Assembly (NCBI RefSeq): GCF_002953215.1
Contig: NZ_CP026378.1
Location: 2,214,540 to 2,278,539 of the forward strand
From: Mixta calida
GTDB taxonomy: Bacteria; Pseudomonadota; Gammaproteobacteria; Enterobacterales; Enterobacteriaceae
Direction of reading: 5' to 3'
DNA length: 64,000 nucleotides
The translations under genes were made by a program, and so were the position numbers. Of this stretch, positions 27,173-36,461 are shown piece after piece. Every line of letters begins with the position of its first letter. Positions within the stretch are counted from its first letter, which is position 1. The notes beneath the pieces are model-generated. The model searched no databases. It was not told the DNA's origin and was given only the letters and a program-made list of their open reading frames with translations.

Positions 27173-27375
27173 TTAGTCTCGTCTGACGTTAGCATTCAGA
27201 AACTCGCGGATGGCGGGAATAATCTCCTGTGCGTGCGTCTCTAACGCAAAGTGGCCAGTATCGTAAAAACGAATATCGGCATCAGGAATATCCCGCTTCC
27301 ATGCATGAGCGCCAGCGGGAAGAAAACAGGGATTGTTTTTATCCCAGACGGCCAGCAGCGGCGACTCTCGCCTTT
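27173..27375 (-). pseudogene. C-terminal remnant of an alpha/beta-hydrolase
   Basis: Read on the minus strand the frame gives PLLAVWDKNNPCFLPAGAHA, then WKRDIPDADIRFYDTGHF, ALETHAQEI and a natural TAA stop. This is the last quarter of an alpha/beta-hydrolase of the haloalkane-dehalogenase-like or epoxide-hydrolase-like type, with the catalytic His in DTGHFALE. No upstream part, nucleophile elbow or start codon is present; homology stops near 27375. It is a decayed gene, not an active enzyme. Confidence 0.7.
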
Positions 27376-27510
27376 TTCCTGCTTAGCCTTGGCACAGTGC
27401 CGATGTGTTTATTGAATATATTTTTTAGTATGTTGTAACTAATATCACCATATCATTCGAACCGTACCTGCCTTCTTTGCGGGCCACAGAAAACAGGCGC
27501 CGTCCGCAAT

Positions 27511-27537
27511 AAAAAAGCCGCATTTAGCGGCTCTTTT
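27511..27537 (-). terminator. Terminator overlapping the stop of the Rrf2 gene
   Basis: AGCCGC / GCGGCT stem (5-nt loop) followed on the minus strand by GCTTTTTT. The TAA stop of the Rrf2 gene lies in the hairpin. Confidence 0.8.
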
Positions 27538-28009
27538 TACAGATGATTTCCGGTTCAGGCTCAGGCACCGCCTCGCAGCCGCTGGTATCTTTTTTCTTAA
27601 GCTCCTCCAGCGCATCGGCGACGGTGCGCTTTGCCAGCACCTTCAGCGAGGCCTCTTCCGCCTCTTCCGCTATCGCCTTGAAATACCAACAGGCATTGGC
27701 GCTCACCACGCAGCGCGCCGGCACTTCCGGTCGCGACGCCCAGATTTTCTTATCTTCGATCACCGAAACATAAATATCGCGCAGCGTAATCTGATCGGCG
27801 GGACGTCCAAGATGGATAGAGCCAGTACGGCCAAGAGTGGAAACAATGATGCCGTCGCGTGTGAGCGGCACCATCAGCTTACGAATAAAGCTGGGGTTCG
27901 CTTCCAGACCATACGCCAGTATGGCGCTGGTGGAGCGTTTACCCGACTGCTCCGCCATCGCTACGCTTAATACCATCTGCAAAGCTGTCGGGAAGCGGTA
28001 ATCTAACAT
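27524..28009 (-). CDS. Rrf2-family transcription regulator
   Basis: 161 residues. The N-terminal winged helix (about 1-75) contains the family pattern SAILAYGLEANPSFIRKLMVPL and GIIVSTLGRTGSIHLGR. Two cysteines (about 100 and 107, PARCVVSANACWYF) lie where Rrf2 proteins keep sensor residues, but the three-Cys cluster of IscR is absent; it is closer to the YwnA/small Rrf2 type. The start is ATG 28009 because AGGA is seven bases upstream. The frameshifted MFS gene lies upstream on the same strand, so it could regulate that locus. Signal unknown. Confidence 0.85.
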   Translation of the reverse strand: MLDYRFPTALQMVLSVAMAEQSGKRSTSAILAYGLEANPSFIRKLMVPLTRDGIIVSTLGRTGSIHLGRPADQITLRDIYVSVIEDKKIWASRPEVPARCVVSANACWYFKAIAEEAEEASLKVLAKRTVADALEELKKKDTSGCEAVPEPEPEIICKKSR

Positions 28010-28230
28010 TTCATCATCCTGAGTTGCGGCGAATATTGTTCTTTTTGGCGCCACGGCTGTGAAGAATCAATGCGAAATAATATAACAAACACTGTTGCTT
28101 TTTTGAAGAAGAGTGCCCGTGCAACGCACATAATCACAATTCAGCACGCCTTCAGTTAACGAAAACTGTCGCCAGGCGAGATTTTTCGCCAGCCAGAGAC
28201 AGACGGCTTTCCTGCCCTGACGCTGCGGTT

Positions 28231-29420
28231 TCACACTGACGGTTCCGCCTCTTTGCGCGGCAGCTGCGCCTTCAATAGCAGCGTCAGCACCACGTTGATC
28301 AGCGCCAGCGCGCACAACACCAGCAACGTGATCTGCGCGCCAAAAGCATGAAAAACCCAGCCGCCCATCAGCGGCGTCAATGCCTGGCCAATCAGCGCCG
28401 GACGCGCCATACGTCCGGTGATCAGCGCGTAATCCTCCGCGTTGACCAGCACCAGCGGCAGCGTACCACGCACAATCGCGCGCAGGCCATTGCCCGCGCC
28501 GTAGATCAGCATACTGACGATCGCCAAATAAGGAAACAGCGTGAGCATCACCAGACCCAGCGCGACCAAACCAACGGAAAACAGCGCCGTCCAGATGGGA
28601 TGACCGCGCTTAAAGGCGATATCCACTACGCGCGACGCAACCTGGCATGGCCCAGCACCGCGCTGACGGCCAGCGCGCCAGCTAGCGTGTAACCCTGCGC
28701 CTGCAGTAGCGCGATCAGTTGTACCGAGATAGCGGTCATAATCACCGACGCGAGGGTGAAAATGGCGCACAGCAGCCAGAACAGACGTCCCGGCAGCGCG
28801 CTTTCGCCCTTTGGCGCGCGGCGATCGACCGGTGCTTTTTTGCCGCCGCCGGCCGGCAGAGCGAACAGATAAGCCGGGAAAACGCAGCACAGCAGCAGCG
28901 CGGCATAGGCGAAACAGGCGTGACGCCAGCCCAGCCACTCAATCAAAAAGGCGCAAAACGGCCAGACCAGCGTAGTGCAGAAGCCGGAGATCAGTGTAAT
29001 GCTGGTAATGGCGCGGCGCGCGGCTCCGCCGTACAGCATGCCGAGCGTGGCGAACAGCGCATCGTACAACCCCATCGCCATCCCGACGCCAATAAGCGCC
29101 CACGCCAGCAAAAACAGCCACAGCGCATGGCTCAGCCCGATCAGGGTCAGCCCCGCCGCAATGACCGCGCCGCTGGCAGCCAGCATGGCGCGGCCGCCGG
29201 TGCGGGCGATAATACGTCCGCTTAACGGCGCCAGCAGCCCGGAGATGAGGATCGCCAGCGACAGCGCGCCGTAAATCCACTGCTGCGACCAGCCGGTCTC
29301 ATGGCTGACCGGCGCGGCCAGCACCGCCATAATATAAAAAGAGCCGCCCCAGGTGACGATTTGCACCGCGCCCAGCGCGACTGTCCCGGCAAGGCCGGGC
29401 AAGGCGATTTTCTGTTGCAA
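28231..29420 (-). pseudogene. MFS transporter interrupted by a single-base frameshift
   Basis: Two overlapping frames make one transporter of about 396 residues. The first part (from 29420) has about seven helices and ends ...LAVSAVLGHARLRRA-stop. The second continues in another frame as PCQVASRVVDIAFKRGHP and carries the last helices. One extra base at about 28648-28652 (GGCCA for GGCCCA) would restore LGPCQVASRVVD, which fits the MFS pattern. The start is also unclear: TTG 29420 with AAAGGA directly adjacent. Either a real recent pseudogene or an assembly error. Confidence 0.75.
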
Positions 29421-29434
29421 TCCTTTGTTCTCGC

Positions 29435-30295
29435 TTAGTCAGAAGAGGTGATGTGCTGTAACGCGCGGGCGCTGGCCTCATCGTCCGGAATATAGACCAT
29501 CAGTCGATCGCCGTTGCGCGGCGCAGACCACCAGTTATTCTGCCGCAGCGCCAGCCTGCCGACCTGCGGGTGCTGGAAATATTTGACGCGGTTTTCGATG
29601 CTGCGCAGCTCGTAGCTCTGCCAGGTGTCACGAAATTCAGAGGAATGGGTCAACAATCGCTCCAGAAAGCCTTCCCAGACCGGATCGCCCAGATGTTCGC
29701 CCATCTGCGCGCGGAACATCGCCACCATTTGCGGCATCACATCGTGCCAGTCCGCCACGGCGCTGCGCCAGCCGGGATGGTTAAACGCCAGCCACATGCA
29801 GTTGCGCTCCTCTTCCGGCAGCGTTTCCACATCCACATTCATCAGACGCGCCCAGGCCTGGTTGTGGCCCATAATATCGAAACGCTGATTTTGCACTACC
29901 GCCGGCAATGGATTCAGACTGTCCAGCATAATCCGCGTGTGCGCCGAGAGACGTTCGCACGCTTTTGCCGCGCTGCCTGCGCTCCAGACCTGTCCCGCGA
30001 GGCGAAAAAGGTGCTGCGTTTCTGCCTCGTTACACTGTAACGCAGCCGCGATCGCCGTCAGCGTTTTGGCTGAGGCTTTGATTTCTCTTCCCTGCTCTAG
30101 CCAGGTATACCAGGTCACGCCGACATCGGCCAGCTGCGCCACCTCCTCGCGTCTTAGCCCCGGCGTACGGCGGTGGCGCATACGTGGCAGCCCAAGCCGC
30201 ACCGGATCAAGGCTCTCGCGTCGGCTACGTAAAAATTCGCCCAGCAGACGATGGTTCGATTTTTCCTGGATTTCATTACGGGTCGCGTTGGTCAT
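29435..30295 (-). CDS. XRE-type regulator with MmyB-like ligand-binding domain
   Basis: 286 residues. HTH region (about 20-90) with TPGLRREEVAQLADVGVTWY and TWLEQGREIKAS. The C-terminal domain (about 105-280) is of the MmyB-like type (NPLPAVVQNQRFDIMGHNQA, NCMWLAFNHPGWR), thought to bind a small lipid-like or hydrophobic ligand in relatives. The start is ATG 30295, with GAGG before it. It is divergent from the DHA2 efflux gene; the shared gap contains two CTGGTACC repeats, so it is probably the repressor of that pump. Confidence 0.88.
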   Translation of the reverse strand: MTNATRNEIQEKSNHRLLGEFLRSRRESLDPVRLGLPRMRHRRTPGLRREEVAQLADVGVTWYTWLEQGREIKASAKTLTAIAAALQCNEAETQHLFRLAGQVWSAGSAAKACERLSAHTRIMLDSLNPLPAVVQNQRFDIMGHNQAWARLMNVDVETLPEEERNCMWLAFNHPGWRSAVADWHDVMPQMVAMFRAQMGEHLGDPVWEGFLERLLTHSSEFRDTWQSYELRSIENRVKYFQHPQVGRLALRQNNWWSAPRNGDRLMVYIPDDEASARALQHITSSD

Positions 30296-30325
30296 TTCGT
30301 CCTCTTTCTGCACAGGCAGGTAGCG

Positions 30326-30355
30326 CTGGTACCATGATAATCAAGAACTGGTACC
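30326..30355. promoter_or_regulatory. Paired CTGGTACC operator candidate
   Basis: CTGGTACC at 30326-30333 and again at 30348-30355, start to start 22 bases (two helical turns), in the 113-base gap between the divergent regulator and efflux genes. Confidence 0.55.
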
Positions 30356-30408
30356 CGTTTAATGAATCGCTGATGCTATGCCTCACCTGTGACAAAAACA
30401 AGAGAAGC

Positions 30409-31836
30409 ATGATGAATACAACAACGTTAGGACGGGCCGGACTTATCGTGTTGCTGGCCGGGCAGTTGCTGCCGATGATCGATTTTTCCATTGTTAACGT
30501 TGCCCTCGACGCCATGTCCGCCAGTCTGCGGGCGTCGGCCATCGAGCTGGCGCTGATTGTGGCGATCTACGGCATCGCGTTCGCCGTCTGCCTGGCGATG
30601 GGCAGTCGGCTGGGCGACAATTTTGGCCGCCGTAAAATATTTATTACCGGCGTGTGGCTGTTTGCCGTCGCTTCGCTGCTGTGCGGCGTGGCGACCGATG
30701 TGAAAACGCTTTTGCTGGCGCGGGCGTTACAGGGCGCAGGCGCGGCGCTGGTGGTGCCGCAGATCCTCGCTACGCTGCACGTCACCCTTCATGGACGCGC
30801 TCATGCCCGCGCGATCGGGCTTTACGGCGGTATTGGCGGGCTGGCTTTCATTATCGGTCAGGTGATGGGCGGCTTTTTGATTGGCGCGAACGTGGCGGGT
30901 TACGGCTGGCGCAGCGTTTTCCTTATCAACCTGCCGGTTTGCCTGGCGATTCTGCTGACGGCGCGACGCTTTATTCCTGAAACCCGCAATCCTGAGCCGC
31001 TGCCGTTAGATATCGCCGGCACGCTACTGCTGGCGGGCGCGACGGGCAGCCTGATGGTCGCGCTGGCGCTGGGGCCGGTGCTGCACTGGACGTGGCCATG
31101 CCTGCTGCTGCTGGCGCTGTTTCCACTGCTATTACTCCAGCTGTGGCGTACCGAAGTCGCGCTGGAAAAACGCGGCGGCGCCCCGCTGTTGCCGCCGCTA
31201 CTGCTACGGTTGCCCAGCATGCGTTTCGGCATCAGCCTGGCGGTGCTGTTCTTCAGCTGCTGGAGCGGCTTTATGTTCGCCGTCGCGCTGACGTTGCAGT
31301 CGGGCGCTGGCATGAGCGCCTTTTCTTCCGGCAACGCCTTTATCGCGCTCGGCGCCGCCTATTTCCTGGTCTCGATTAGCTCGACCCGCATTGTGGAGCA
31401 TCTGGGTAAGCGCGCCACCCTGCTGCTGGGTTGTGCGATTCAGATGAGCGGTCTGCTGCTGCTGATGGCGACCTTTTACTACGGCTGGGCAACGATCGGC
31501 GTACTTATCCTGATGCCCGCCACGCTGGTGATCGGCGGCGGGCAGGCGCTGATCGTCAGTACCTTTTATCGTATCGGCATGGCCGACGTGCCGCGCGACT
31601 ACGCAGGCGCGGGCAGCGCTACGCTGTCGACGGTGCAGCAGGCGGTCTTTGGCATGGGGCCGATGGTGCTGGGATCGGTATTTACGCAGATGCTGCTGCA
31701 GGGCGACTATCGCCATGCGGTGCTGGCAACCCTGGCAGCAGAGTGGCTGCTGATGCTGGCGCTGGTGGCGCATACGCTCTGGTCGCGCCGTATCTTCGCC
31801 GTTCCGTGCCGGCAAACCACGGCGCCGCTGGAATAA
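30409..31836 (+). CDS. MFS multidrug efflux transporter, DHA2 (14-helix) type
   Basis: 475 residues with about 14 hydrophobic segments. Inner-membrane drug/H+ antiporter. Motif D1-like LPMIDFSIVNVALDAM is in helix 1, motif A-like GSRLGDNFGRRKIFITG is between helices 2 and 3, and the antiporter motif C region is GLYGGIGGLAFIIGQVMGG. The start is ATG 30409 or 30412 (MMNTTTLG); the longer open frame runs through the opposite gene. Probably controlled by the divergent MmyB-type regulator. A terminator follows. Confidence 0.9.
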   Translation: MMNTTTLGRAGLIVLLAGQLLPMIDFSIVNVALDAMSASLRASAIELALIVAIYGIAFAVCLAMGSRLGDNFGRRKIFITGVWLFAVASLLCGVATDVKTLLLARALQGAGAALVVPQILATLHVTLHGRAHARAIGLYGGIGGLAFIIGQVMGGFLIGANVAGYGWRSVFLINLPVCLAILLTARRFIPETRNPEPLPLDIAGTLLLAGATGSLMVALALGPVLHWTWPCLLLLALFPLLLLQLWRTEVALEKRGGAPLLPPLLLRLPSMRFGISLAVLFFSCWSGFMFAVALTLQSGAGMSAFSSGNAFIALGAAYFLVSISSTRIVEHLGKRATLLLGCAIQMSGLLLLMATFYYGWATIGVLILMPATLVIGGGQALIVSTFYRIGMADVPRDYAGAGSATLSTVQQAVFGMGPMVLGSVFTQMLLQGDYRHAVLATLAAEWLLMLALVAHTLWSRRIFAVPCRQTTAPLE

Positions 31837-31842
31837 AGATCG

Positions 31843-31867
31843 GGGCCGGGTTATTCCGGCCTTTTAT
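31843..31867 (+). terminator. Intrinsic terminator of the DHA2 efflux gene
   Basis: GGCCGG, 6-nt loop, CCGGCC, then TTTTATTT. Confidence 0.75.
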
Positions 31868-32200
31868 TTCAGTTATTCACAGCGCGAGGAATAAATTGCT
31901 ACTTACTCATAAATTCTGAATATCAAAACTATAATCATTCGAATAATTTGAAAATGTTTCTTCGTGTCGTTGATTTTATTTTATGGGACGCCAGGAGTGA
32001 TTAGTTATCATTTTTGCTAACCGTCTCATCCTCACCAACCAGAATAAATTAAATCTTTGTTATTATTAAAATTATTATCATCAAAAAAGCTTTCTGCTTC
32101 TCTTTTTTTCGCTGAAAAATAACGGCAATTGGCATTTTGTAGAAATCCGCTATATTAAAATCATTATGTTGCAATTTATTTCACAGCAAAGGGGTTGAAG
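31868..32200. other. AT-rich gene-free stretch
   Basis: About 330 bases, far more AT-rich than the window in general, with no supported coding frame. A promoter for the 84-residue gene is probable (CTATATTAAAAT near 32150). Composition suggests acquired DNA or an H-NS target. Confidence 0.45.
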
Positions 32201-32455
32201 ATGGCTAATTACTATTATGTTAATAAGAAAGCGGGGATGGCGCGTATTCATCTGGTACATACCGCCAACTGCTCTCGCTTGCCGCCATTAGAAAATCGTT
32301 TTTTTCTCGGCACATTTTACGCCCAGCTGGATGCAGTAAAGCAGGCGCGCAAATACTATCCGCAAGCTGAAATTTGCGAAAACTGCGGCCAACGCCCGAT
32401 TAAGAAATCGACAAGAAAGATCGCACTGCCCTCTGCGCTCCAGTTCTCCTGTTAA
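32201..32455 (+). CDS. Small cysteine-containing hypothetical protein
   Basis: 84 residues starting MANYYYVNKKAG. It has H-L-V-H-T-A-N-C-S-R-L-P, then YYPQAEICENCGQRP. The His/Cys spacing (H-x-x-x-x-C ... C-x-x-C) suggests a small zinc- or metal-binding fold, and the N-terminal YYYVN...VH...C pattern recalls a family of small enterobacterial proteins of unknown function. The start is ATG 32201 with AAGGGG upstream. It lies in an AT-rich surround and stands alone. Confidence 0.6.
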   Translation: MANYYYVNKKAGMARIHLVHTANCSRLPPLENRFFLGTFYAQLDAVKQARKYYPQAEICENCGQRPIKKSTRKIALPSALQFSC

Positions 32456-32639
32456 AACCCGTTCTTAACACGCCAGCGCCGCGCCGTTAAGCCAGTGCGC
32501 GGCGCCTGAAAGCACGTGAATGAAGCTTATCTGTCCAGCTTTCTGAAGACGCGGCGCTGCTATGCGCCTGCAATGGACGATAATTTTTTTAACCTCCCTG
32601 TTTCGCTCTTGCTATAAATCGACCACAATAGACCACAAA

Positions 32640-32655
32640 TGTGATGCACATCACT
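32640..32655. promoter_or_regulatory. CRP site upstream of sotB
   Basis: TGTGATGCACATCACT matches TGTGA-N6-TCACA at nine of ten positions, about 70 bases before the sotB start. Two 9-bp direct repeats GACCACAAT / GACCACAAA (32621-32639) lie just before it. Confidence 0.6.
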
Positions 32656-32716
32656 CTTTGGTGATAAATGCATCAATCCTGTTTACTGTTTTAGCGTCTG
32701 GCATTGATTTAATCCC

Positions 32717-33898
32717 ATGCAAACACCTGTATCCCGCAAAACGGCCTGGCTACGCGTTGTCCTTCTGGCTGTGGCAGCTTTTATTTTTAACACCACTGAA
32801 TTTGTGCCGGTGGGTCTGCTTTCTGATATCGCCGCCTCATTCTCAATGAAAACGCCGGAAGTCGGTGTAATGCTGACTATTTACGCCTGGGTGGTGGCGC
32901 TAATGTCGCTGCCGCTGATGCTGGCGACGCGCAATATGGAGCGTCGACTGCTGCTGACAGGCATTTTTATCATCTTTACCCTGAGCCATATTCTGTCGCT
33001 GATGGCGTGGAATTTTTGGGTGCTGGTGGCGTCACGCATCGGCATTGCGCTGGCGCATGCGGTATTCTGGTCCATCACCGCCTCGCTGGCGATCCGCGTC
33101 GCCCCCGCTGGTAAAAAAACCCAGGCGCTGAGTATGCTGGCGACCGGTACCGCGCTGGCAATGGTGTTAGGCGTGCCGATTGGCCGCATTATTGGTCAGT
33201 ATCTGGGATGGCGCATCACCTTTGGCATGATTGGCGCTTCGGCGCTGGTGCTGATGCTGATGCTGATTAAGCTGCTGCCGAAGCTGCCCAGCGAGCATAC
33301 CGGTTCGCTCAGCAGCGTGCCGATGCTGTTTAAGCGCCCGGCCCTGGTCAGCATGTATCTGCTGGTGACGCTGGTGGTGACGGCACACTACACCGCCTAC
33401 AGCTATATCGAGCCGTTTATGCAGATCATCGCTTCTCAGGGCGAGAACTTCACCACCTTCCTGCTGTTGATCTTCGGCTCTGCGGGCATTGTGGGCAGCA
33501 TTATCTTTAGCGTGCTGGGCAATAAGTTTCCTTCCGCGCTGCTGCTGAGCGCTATCGGCTTGATTACGCTCTGTATGGGACTGCTGCTGTTCGCGGCGGT
33601 GCATCCGTTCGCGGTGTCGGTGCTGTGCATTATCTGGGGCATGGGCATGATGACCATCGGCCTGGCGATGCAGGTGCGCGTGCTGTCGCTGGCGCCGGAC
33701 GCCACCGACGTGGCGATGTCGCTGTTTTCCGGCATCTACAATATCGGCATCGGCGCGGGTGCGCTGCTCGGAAACCAGGTGAGCCTGCACTTTAAGATGG
33801 CGGATGTCGGCAACGTTGGCGCGATCATCGGGCTGCTGGCGCTGTTCTGGTGCATTTTCATCTTCCGTCGCTATCCGCAACTGCGCAGCAACGGCTGA
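32717..33898 (+). CDS. sotB: Sugar efflux transporter SotB (YdeA)
   Basis: 393 residues, 12 helices, DHA1-type MFS pump. It follows E. coli SotB closely ([47 protein letters not shown]). It exports arabinose and other sugars or thiogalactosides and so limits the intracellular sugar level. There is no good ribosome site before the ATG at 32717, yet the match to the family N-terminus supports it. A CRP site upstream fits sugar control. Terminator at 33906. Confidence 0.95.
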   Translation: MQTPVSRKTAWLRVVLLAVAAFIFNTTEFVPVGLLSDIAASFSMKTPEVGVMLTIYAWVVALMSLPLMLATRNMERRLLLTGIFIIFTLSHILSLMAWNFWVLVASRIGIALAHAVFWSITASLAIRVAPAGKKTQALSMLATGTALAMVLGVPIGRIIGQYLGWRITFGMIGASALVLMLMLIKLLPKLPSEHTGSLSSVPMLFKRPALVSMYLLVTLVVTAHYTAYSYIEPFMQIIASQGENFTTFLLLIFGSAGIVGSIIFSVLGNKFPSALLLSAIGLITLCMGLLLFAAVHPFAVSVLCIIWGMGMMTIGLAMQVRVLSLAPDATDVAMSLFSGIYNIGIGAGALLGNQVSLHFKMADVGNVGAIIGLLALFWCIFIFRRYPQLRSNG

Positions 33899-33905
33899 TA
33901 AACCT

Positions 33906-33941
33906 AAAGAGGGCGGATAGTAATATCCGCCCTCTTTTATT
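33906..33941. terminator. Terminator after sotB
   Basis: AAGAGGGCGGATA, short loop, TATCCGCCCTCTT then TTAT. Strong and nearly symmetrical; it can also serve the rha operon end. Confidence 0.85.
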
Positions 33942-34047
33942 TCAGCCTCGCCGGTTCCGCTGCATCCCTGTGCTACGCCCCTCTCCGTATCGCTTTTCAG
34001 CATGCGGGTGGGTTGCCGGCCAACGTTTCAAGCCAGGCGCGTCAGCG

Positions 34048-34362
34048 CTACGCCAGATAAAAAACTTCTTTTAACGGCTGGCTTACCGGGCTGTTATCAG
34101 GGTTCGCAGGCATCAGCTCGCGCATTGACGCCCACCAGCGCTGACACACCTCTGTCTGCGCCACCGCTTCCCAGCGCGCCTCTGATTCTATTTCCACACA
34201 GGCAAACAGCAGGCTGCGGCGCTCATCGAGAAAAATGCTGTAGTGATGCGCGCCATGTTCCTTTAACGTTTGCTCCAGTTCCGGCCAAATAGGCGAATGC
34301 CGCTGCTGATAGGCTTGATGACAGTGCGGGTAGACCTGCATCACAAAGGCTTTACGCAACAT
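34048..34362 (-). CDS. rhaM: L-rhamnose mutarotase
   Basis: 104 residues, exact family length. Interconverts alpha and beta anomers of L-rhamnose, supplying the form used by the isomerase. The family start [20 protein letters not shown] with the catalytic His, and the C-terminal [19 protein letters not shown] segment, are present. Last gene of rhaBADM; its start overlaps the rhaD stop by 11 bases, so translation is coupled. Confidence 0.96.
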   Translation of the reverse strand: MLRKAFVMQVYPHCHQAYQQRHSPIWPELEQTLKEHGAHHYSIFLDERRSLLFACVEIESEARWEAVAQTEVCQRWWASMRELMPANPDNSPVSQPLKEVFYLA

Positions 34363-35194
34363 GAGCCGGCCCCGTGTCCAGTGCCGCCTGCCACGGGTTA
34401 ACGTTAAAGCGTTTCCCCAGCGCGATCAGCTGTTCGGTGGTGATGCTCTGGCGCAGACCGCCCATCGATATCACCTTCACCAGTACCTCGGACGACTTCT
34501 CGGCAGTATCGATCAGGCCGAAGGTCTCATCCAGCGTCGGCCCGGCGCCGAAGATGCCGTGGAAAGGCCACATCACCAGACTGTGAGACTGCATCTGCTG
34601 CGCGGTGGCGTCGCCTATCTCGTCGGTGCCGGGTACCATCCAGGGCACGATGCCGACGCCGTCGGGAAACACCACCAGGCACTCGGTACTGCCTTCCCAC
34701 AGCAGCCGGGTAAAGCGCGCCGAGTCCAGCTCCACCACATAGCTCAGCGCCATAAAGTTGGTGGCGTGGCAGTGCATGATTACCCGATCCGCGCCGTTGG
34801 TCAGCTGTTTGCGCACGCTGTGCGACTGAAAGTGCGAGGCCAGCTCCGAGGTCGGCACGCCGCCGTTCGTCAGCCCCCAGTGAATTTTATAAGAGAGGCC
34901 CTTTTCATCCACCTGCAGCAGCGCCAGACTGTCCGCCGGATCAAGCTGAACGTTGCGAAAAAACTTACCGGAGCCGGTGACGATAAACCAGTCGTTCGCC
35001 AGGCCCGGCGCCGGGCGGCTGAGTTCAATGCAGCGCGGATCGGCGACGAAATCCTGTTTAAAGGGCGCCACCTCTTCCGGCAGCAGACGCATGGTGACGT
35101 TGCCGCCGTTGCGTTCGTCCCACCCCTTCAGCCACATATCGCTGGTGGCCTTCACCATTCCCTGGACGAACCAGGAAGAAAGAATCGATTGCAT
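34352..35194 (-). CDS. rhaD: Rhamnulose-1-phosphate aldolase
   Basis: 280 residues. Class II zinc aldolase that cuts L-rhamnulose 1-phosphate into dihydroxyacetone phosphate and L-lactaldehyde. Family blocks include [40 protein letters not shown] (zinc histidines HCH) and [16 protein letters not shown]-type text with the third zinc His. The start is ATG 35194 (AAGGA eight bases upstream; [13 protein letters not shown] as in E. coli). Confidence 0.97.
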   Translation of the reverse strand: MQSILSSWFVQGMVKATSDMWLKGWDERNGGNVTMRLLPEEVAPFKQDFVADPRCIELSRPAPGLANDWFIVTGSGKFFRNVQLDPADSLALLQVDEKGLSYKIHWGLTNGGVPTSELASHFQSHSVRKQLTNGADRVIMHCHATNFMALSYVVELDSARFTRLLWEGSTECLVVFPDGVGIVPWMVPGTDEIGDATAQQMQSHSLVMWPFHGIFGAGPTLDETFGLIDTAEKSSEVLVKVISMGGLRQSITTEQLIALGKRFNVNPWQAALDTGPAHVA

Positions 35195-35204
35195 AGCGTC
35201 ATCC

Positions 35205-36461
35205 TTACCGTTGACTGAGGGTCTGTTCTTCATAGTCGCGCACGTTGCGCAGCCAGCCTGCATCCGCCGGGACATCATGGCGCAGGCACCACATCTCCCA
35301 TACCGCCTGCCAGGGCAGCGACTTCTGTTCTTCCAGCAGCGCCAGGCGCGCGGTATAGTCGCCCGCCGTCTCCAGCGACCGCAGCTTGTCGGTCGGTTCC
35401 AGCAGCGCCCGCAGCAGCGCTTTTTTCGCGTTGCGTGTGCCGATCACCCAGGCGGCGATGCGGTTAATCGAGGCGTCGAAGAAATCGAGGCCGATATGCA
35501 CTTTATCGAACAGCTTCTGCCGCACGATCTCTTGGGCGATCGCCTGGGTTTCATCATCCAGCAGCACCACATGATCGCTGTCCCAGCGCACCGGGCGACT
35601 GACGTGCAGCAGCAGGCGCGGCACGTAGAGCATGACGGTGGAAATTTTGTCGGAGATCACCTCGGTGGGATGGAAATGGCCGGCATCCAGCGTCAGCGCG
35701 GTTTGCCTGCTGGCGGCGTAGCCCAGGCAGAATTCGTTTGAGCCGACGGTATAGCTTTCCGCGCCGATGCCGAACAGCTTGCTCTCCACCGCGTCGATAT
35801 GATGCGCCGGATTAAGTTTCTCGATCAGCACTTCATCCAACGACTGCATCAGCCGCTGGCGCGGCGCAAAGCGATCGATAGTGAGATCTTTCATCCCGTC
35901 CGGCACCCAGATATTCATTACCGACGGCGTGCCCAGCTGTTCACCGAACCACGCAGAGATTTTACGGCTGGCTTTACAGTGATCGATCCAGAACTGACGG
36001 ATGCCCGCATCGGCGTGAGAAAGCGTAAAACCGTCCGCGCTCAGCGCATGCGAAAAGCAGGTAGGGTTGAAATCGAGGCCGAGCTGACGCTCTTTCGCCC
36101 AGCTCACCCAGTTAGCGAAGTGCTGCGGTTCAATTTCATTGCGATCCACCGGTTTGTCGCTTTCAAGATAGATGGCGTGCAGGTTGAAGCGTTTCGGGCC
36201 GGGGATCAGCCCCAGCGCCAGATCCACGTCGGCGCGCAGTTCGTCGGCGTTGCGCGCGCGTCCCGGATAGTTGCCGGTGGCCTGAATGCCGCCGGTCAGC
36301 GCGCCCTGCGGGTTTTCAAAGCCGCGCACGTCGTCGCCCTGCCAGCAGTGCATGGAAACCGGAATCTTATCCAGCTGGGTTATGGCGGCTTCGACATCGA
36401 CGCCGGTATCGGCAAATCGCTGTTTCGCCAGTTCAAAAGCCTGTTCTGTAAGCCTGGTCAT
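35205..36461 (-). CDS. rhaA: L-rhamnose isomerase
   Basis: 418 residues. Metal-dependent (Mn) TIM-barrel isomerase converting L-rhamnose to L-rhamnulose in the cytosol. Family blocks: [52 protein letters not shown] and [17 protein letters not shown]. The start is ATG 36461: AAGGA lies nine bases upstream and it overlaps the rhaB stop as ATGA. An ATG two codons earlier is too close to the ribosome site. Confidence 0.97.
   Translation of the reverse strand: MTRLTEQAFELAKQRFADTGVDVEAAITQLDKIPVSMHCWQGDDVRGFENPQGALTGGIQATGNYPGRARNADELRADVDLALGLIPGPKRFNLHAIYLESDKPVDRNEIEPQHFANWVSWAKERQLGLDFNPTCFSHALSADGFTLSHADAGIRQFWIDHCKASRKISAWFGEQLGTPSVMNIWVPDGMKDLTIDRFAPRQRLMQSLDEVLIEKLNPAHHIDAVESKLFGIGAESYTVGSNEFCLGYAASRQTALTLDAGHFHPTEVISDKISTVMLYVPRLLLHVSRPVRWDSDHVVLLDDETQAIAQEIVRQKLFDKVHIGLDFFDASINRIAAWVIGTRNAKKALLRALLEPTDKLRSLETAGDYTARLALLEEQKSLPWQAVWEMWCLRHDVPADAGWLRNVRDYEEQTLSQR

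Noticed and set aside
27229-27438. 69-codon frame with a hydrophobic C-terminus on the + strand
   Set aside because: The opposite strand holds the recognisable hydrolase remnant; the + frame has no ribosome site and is explained as its shadow running into AT-rich DNA.
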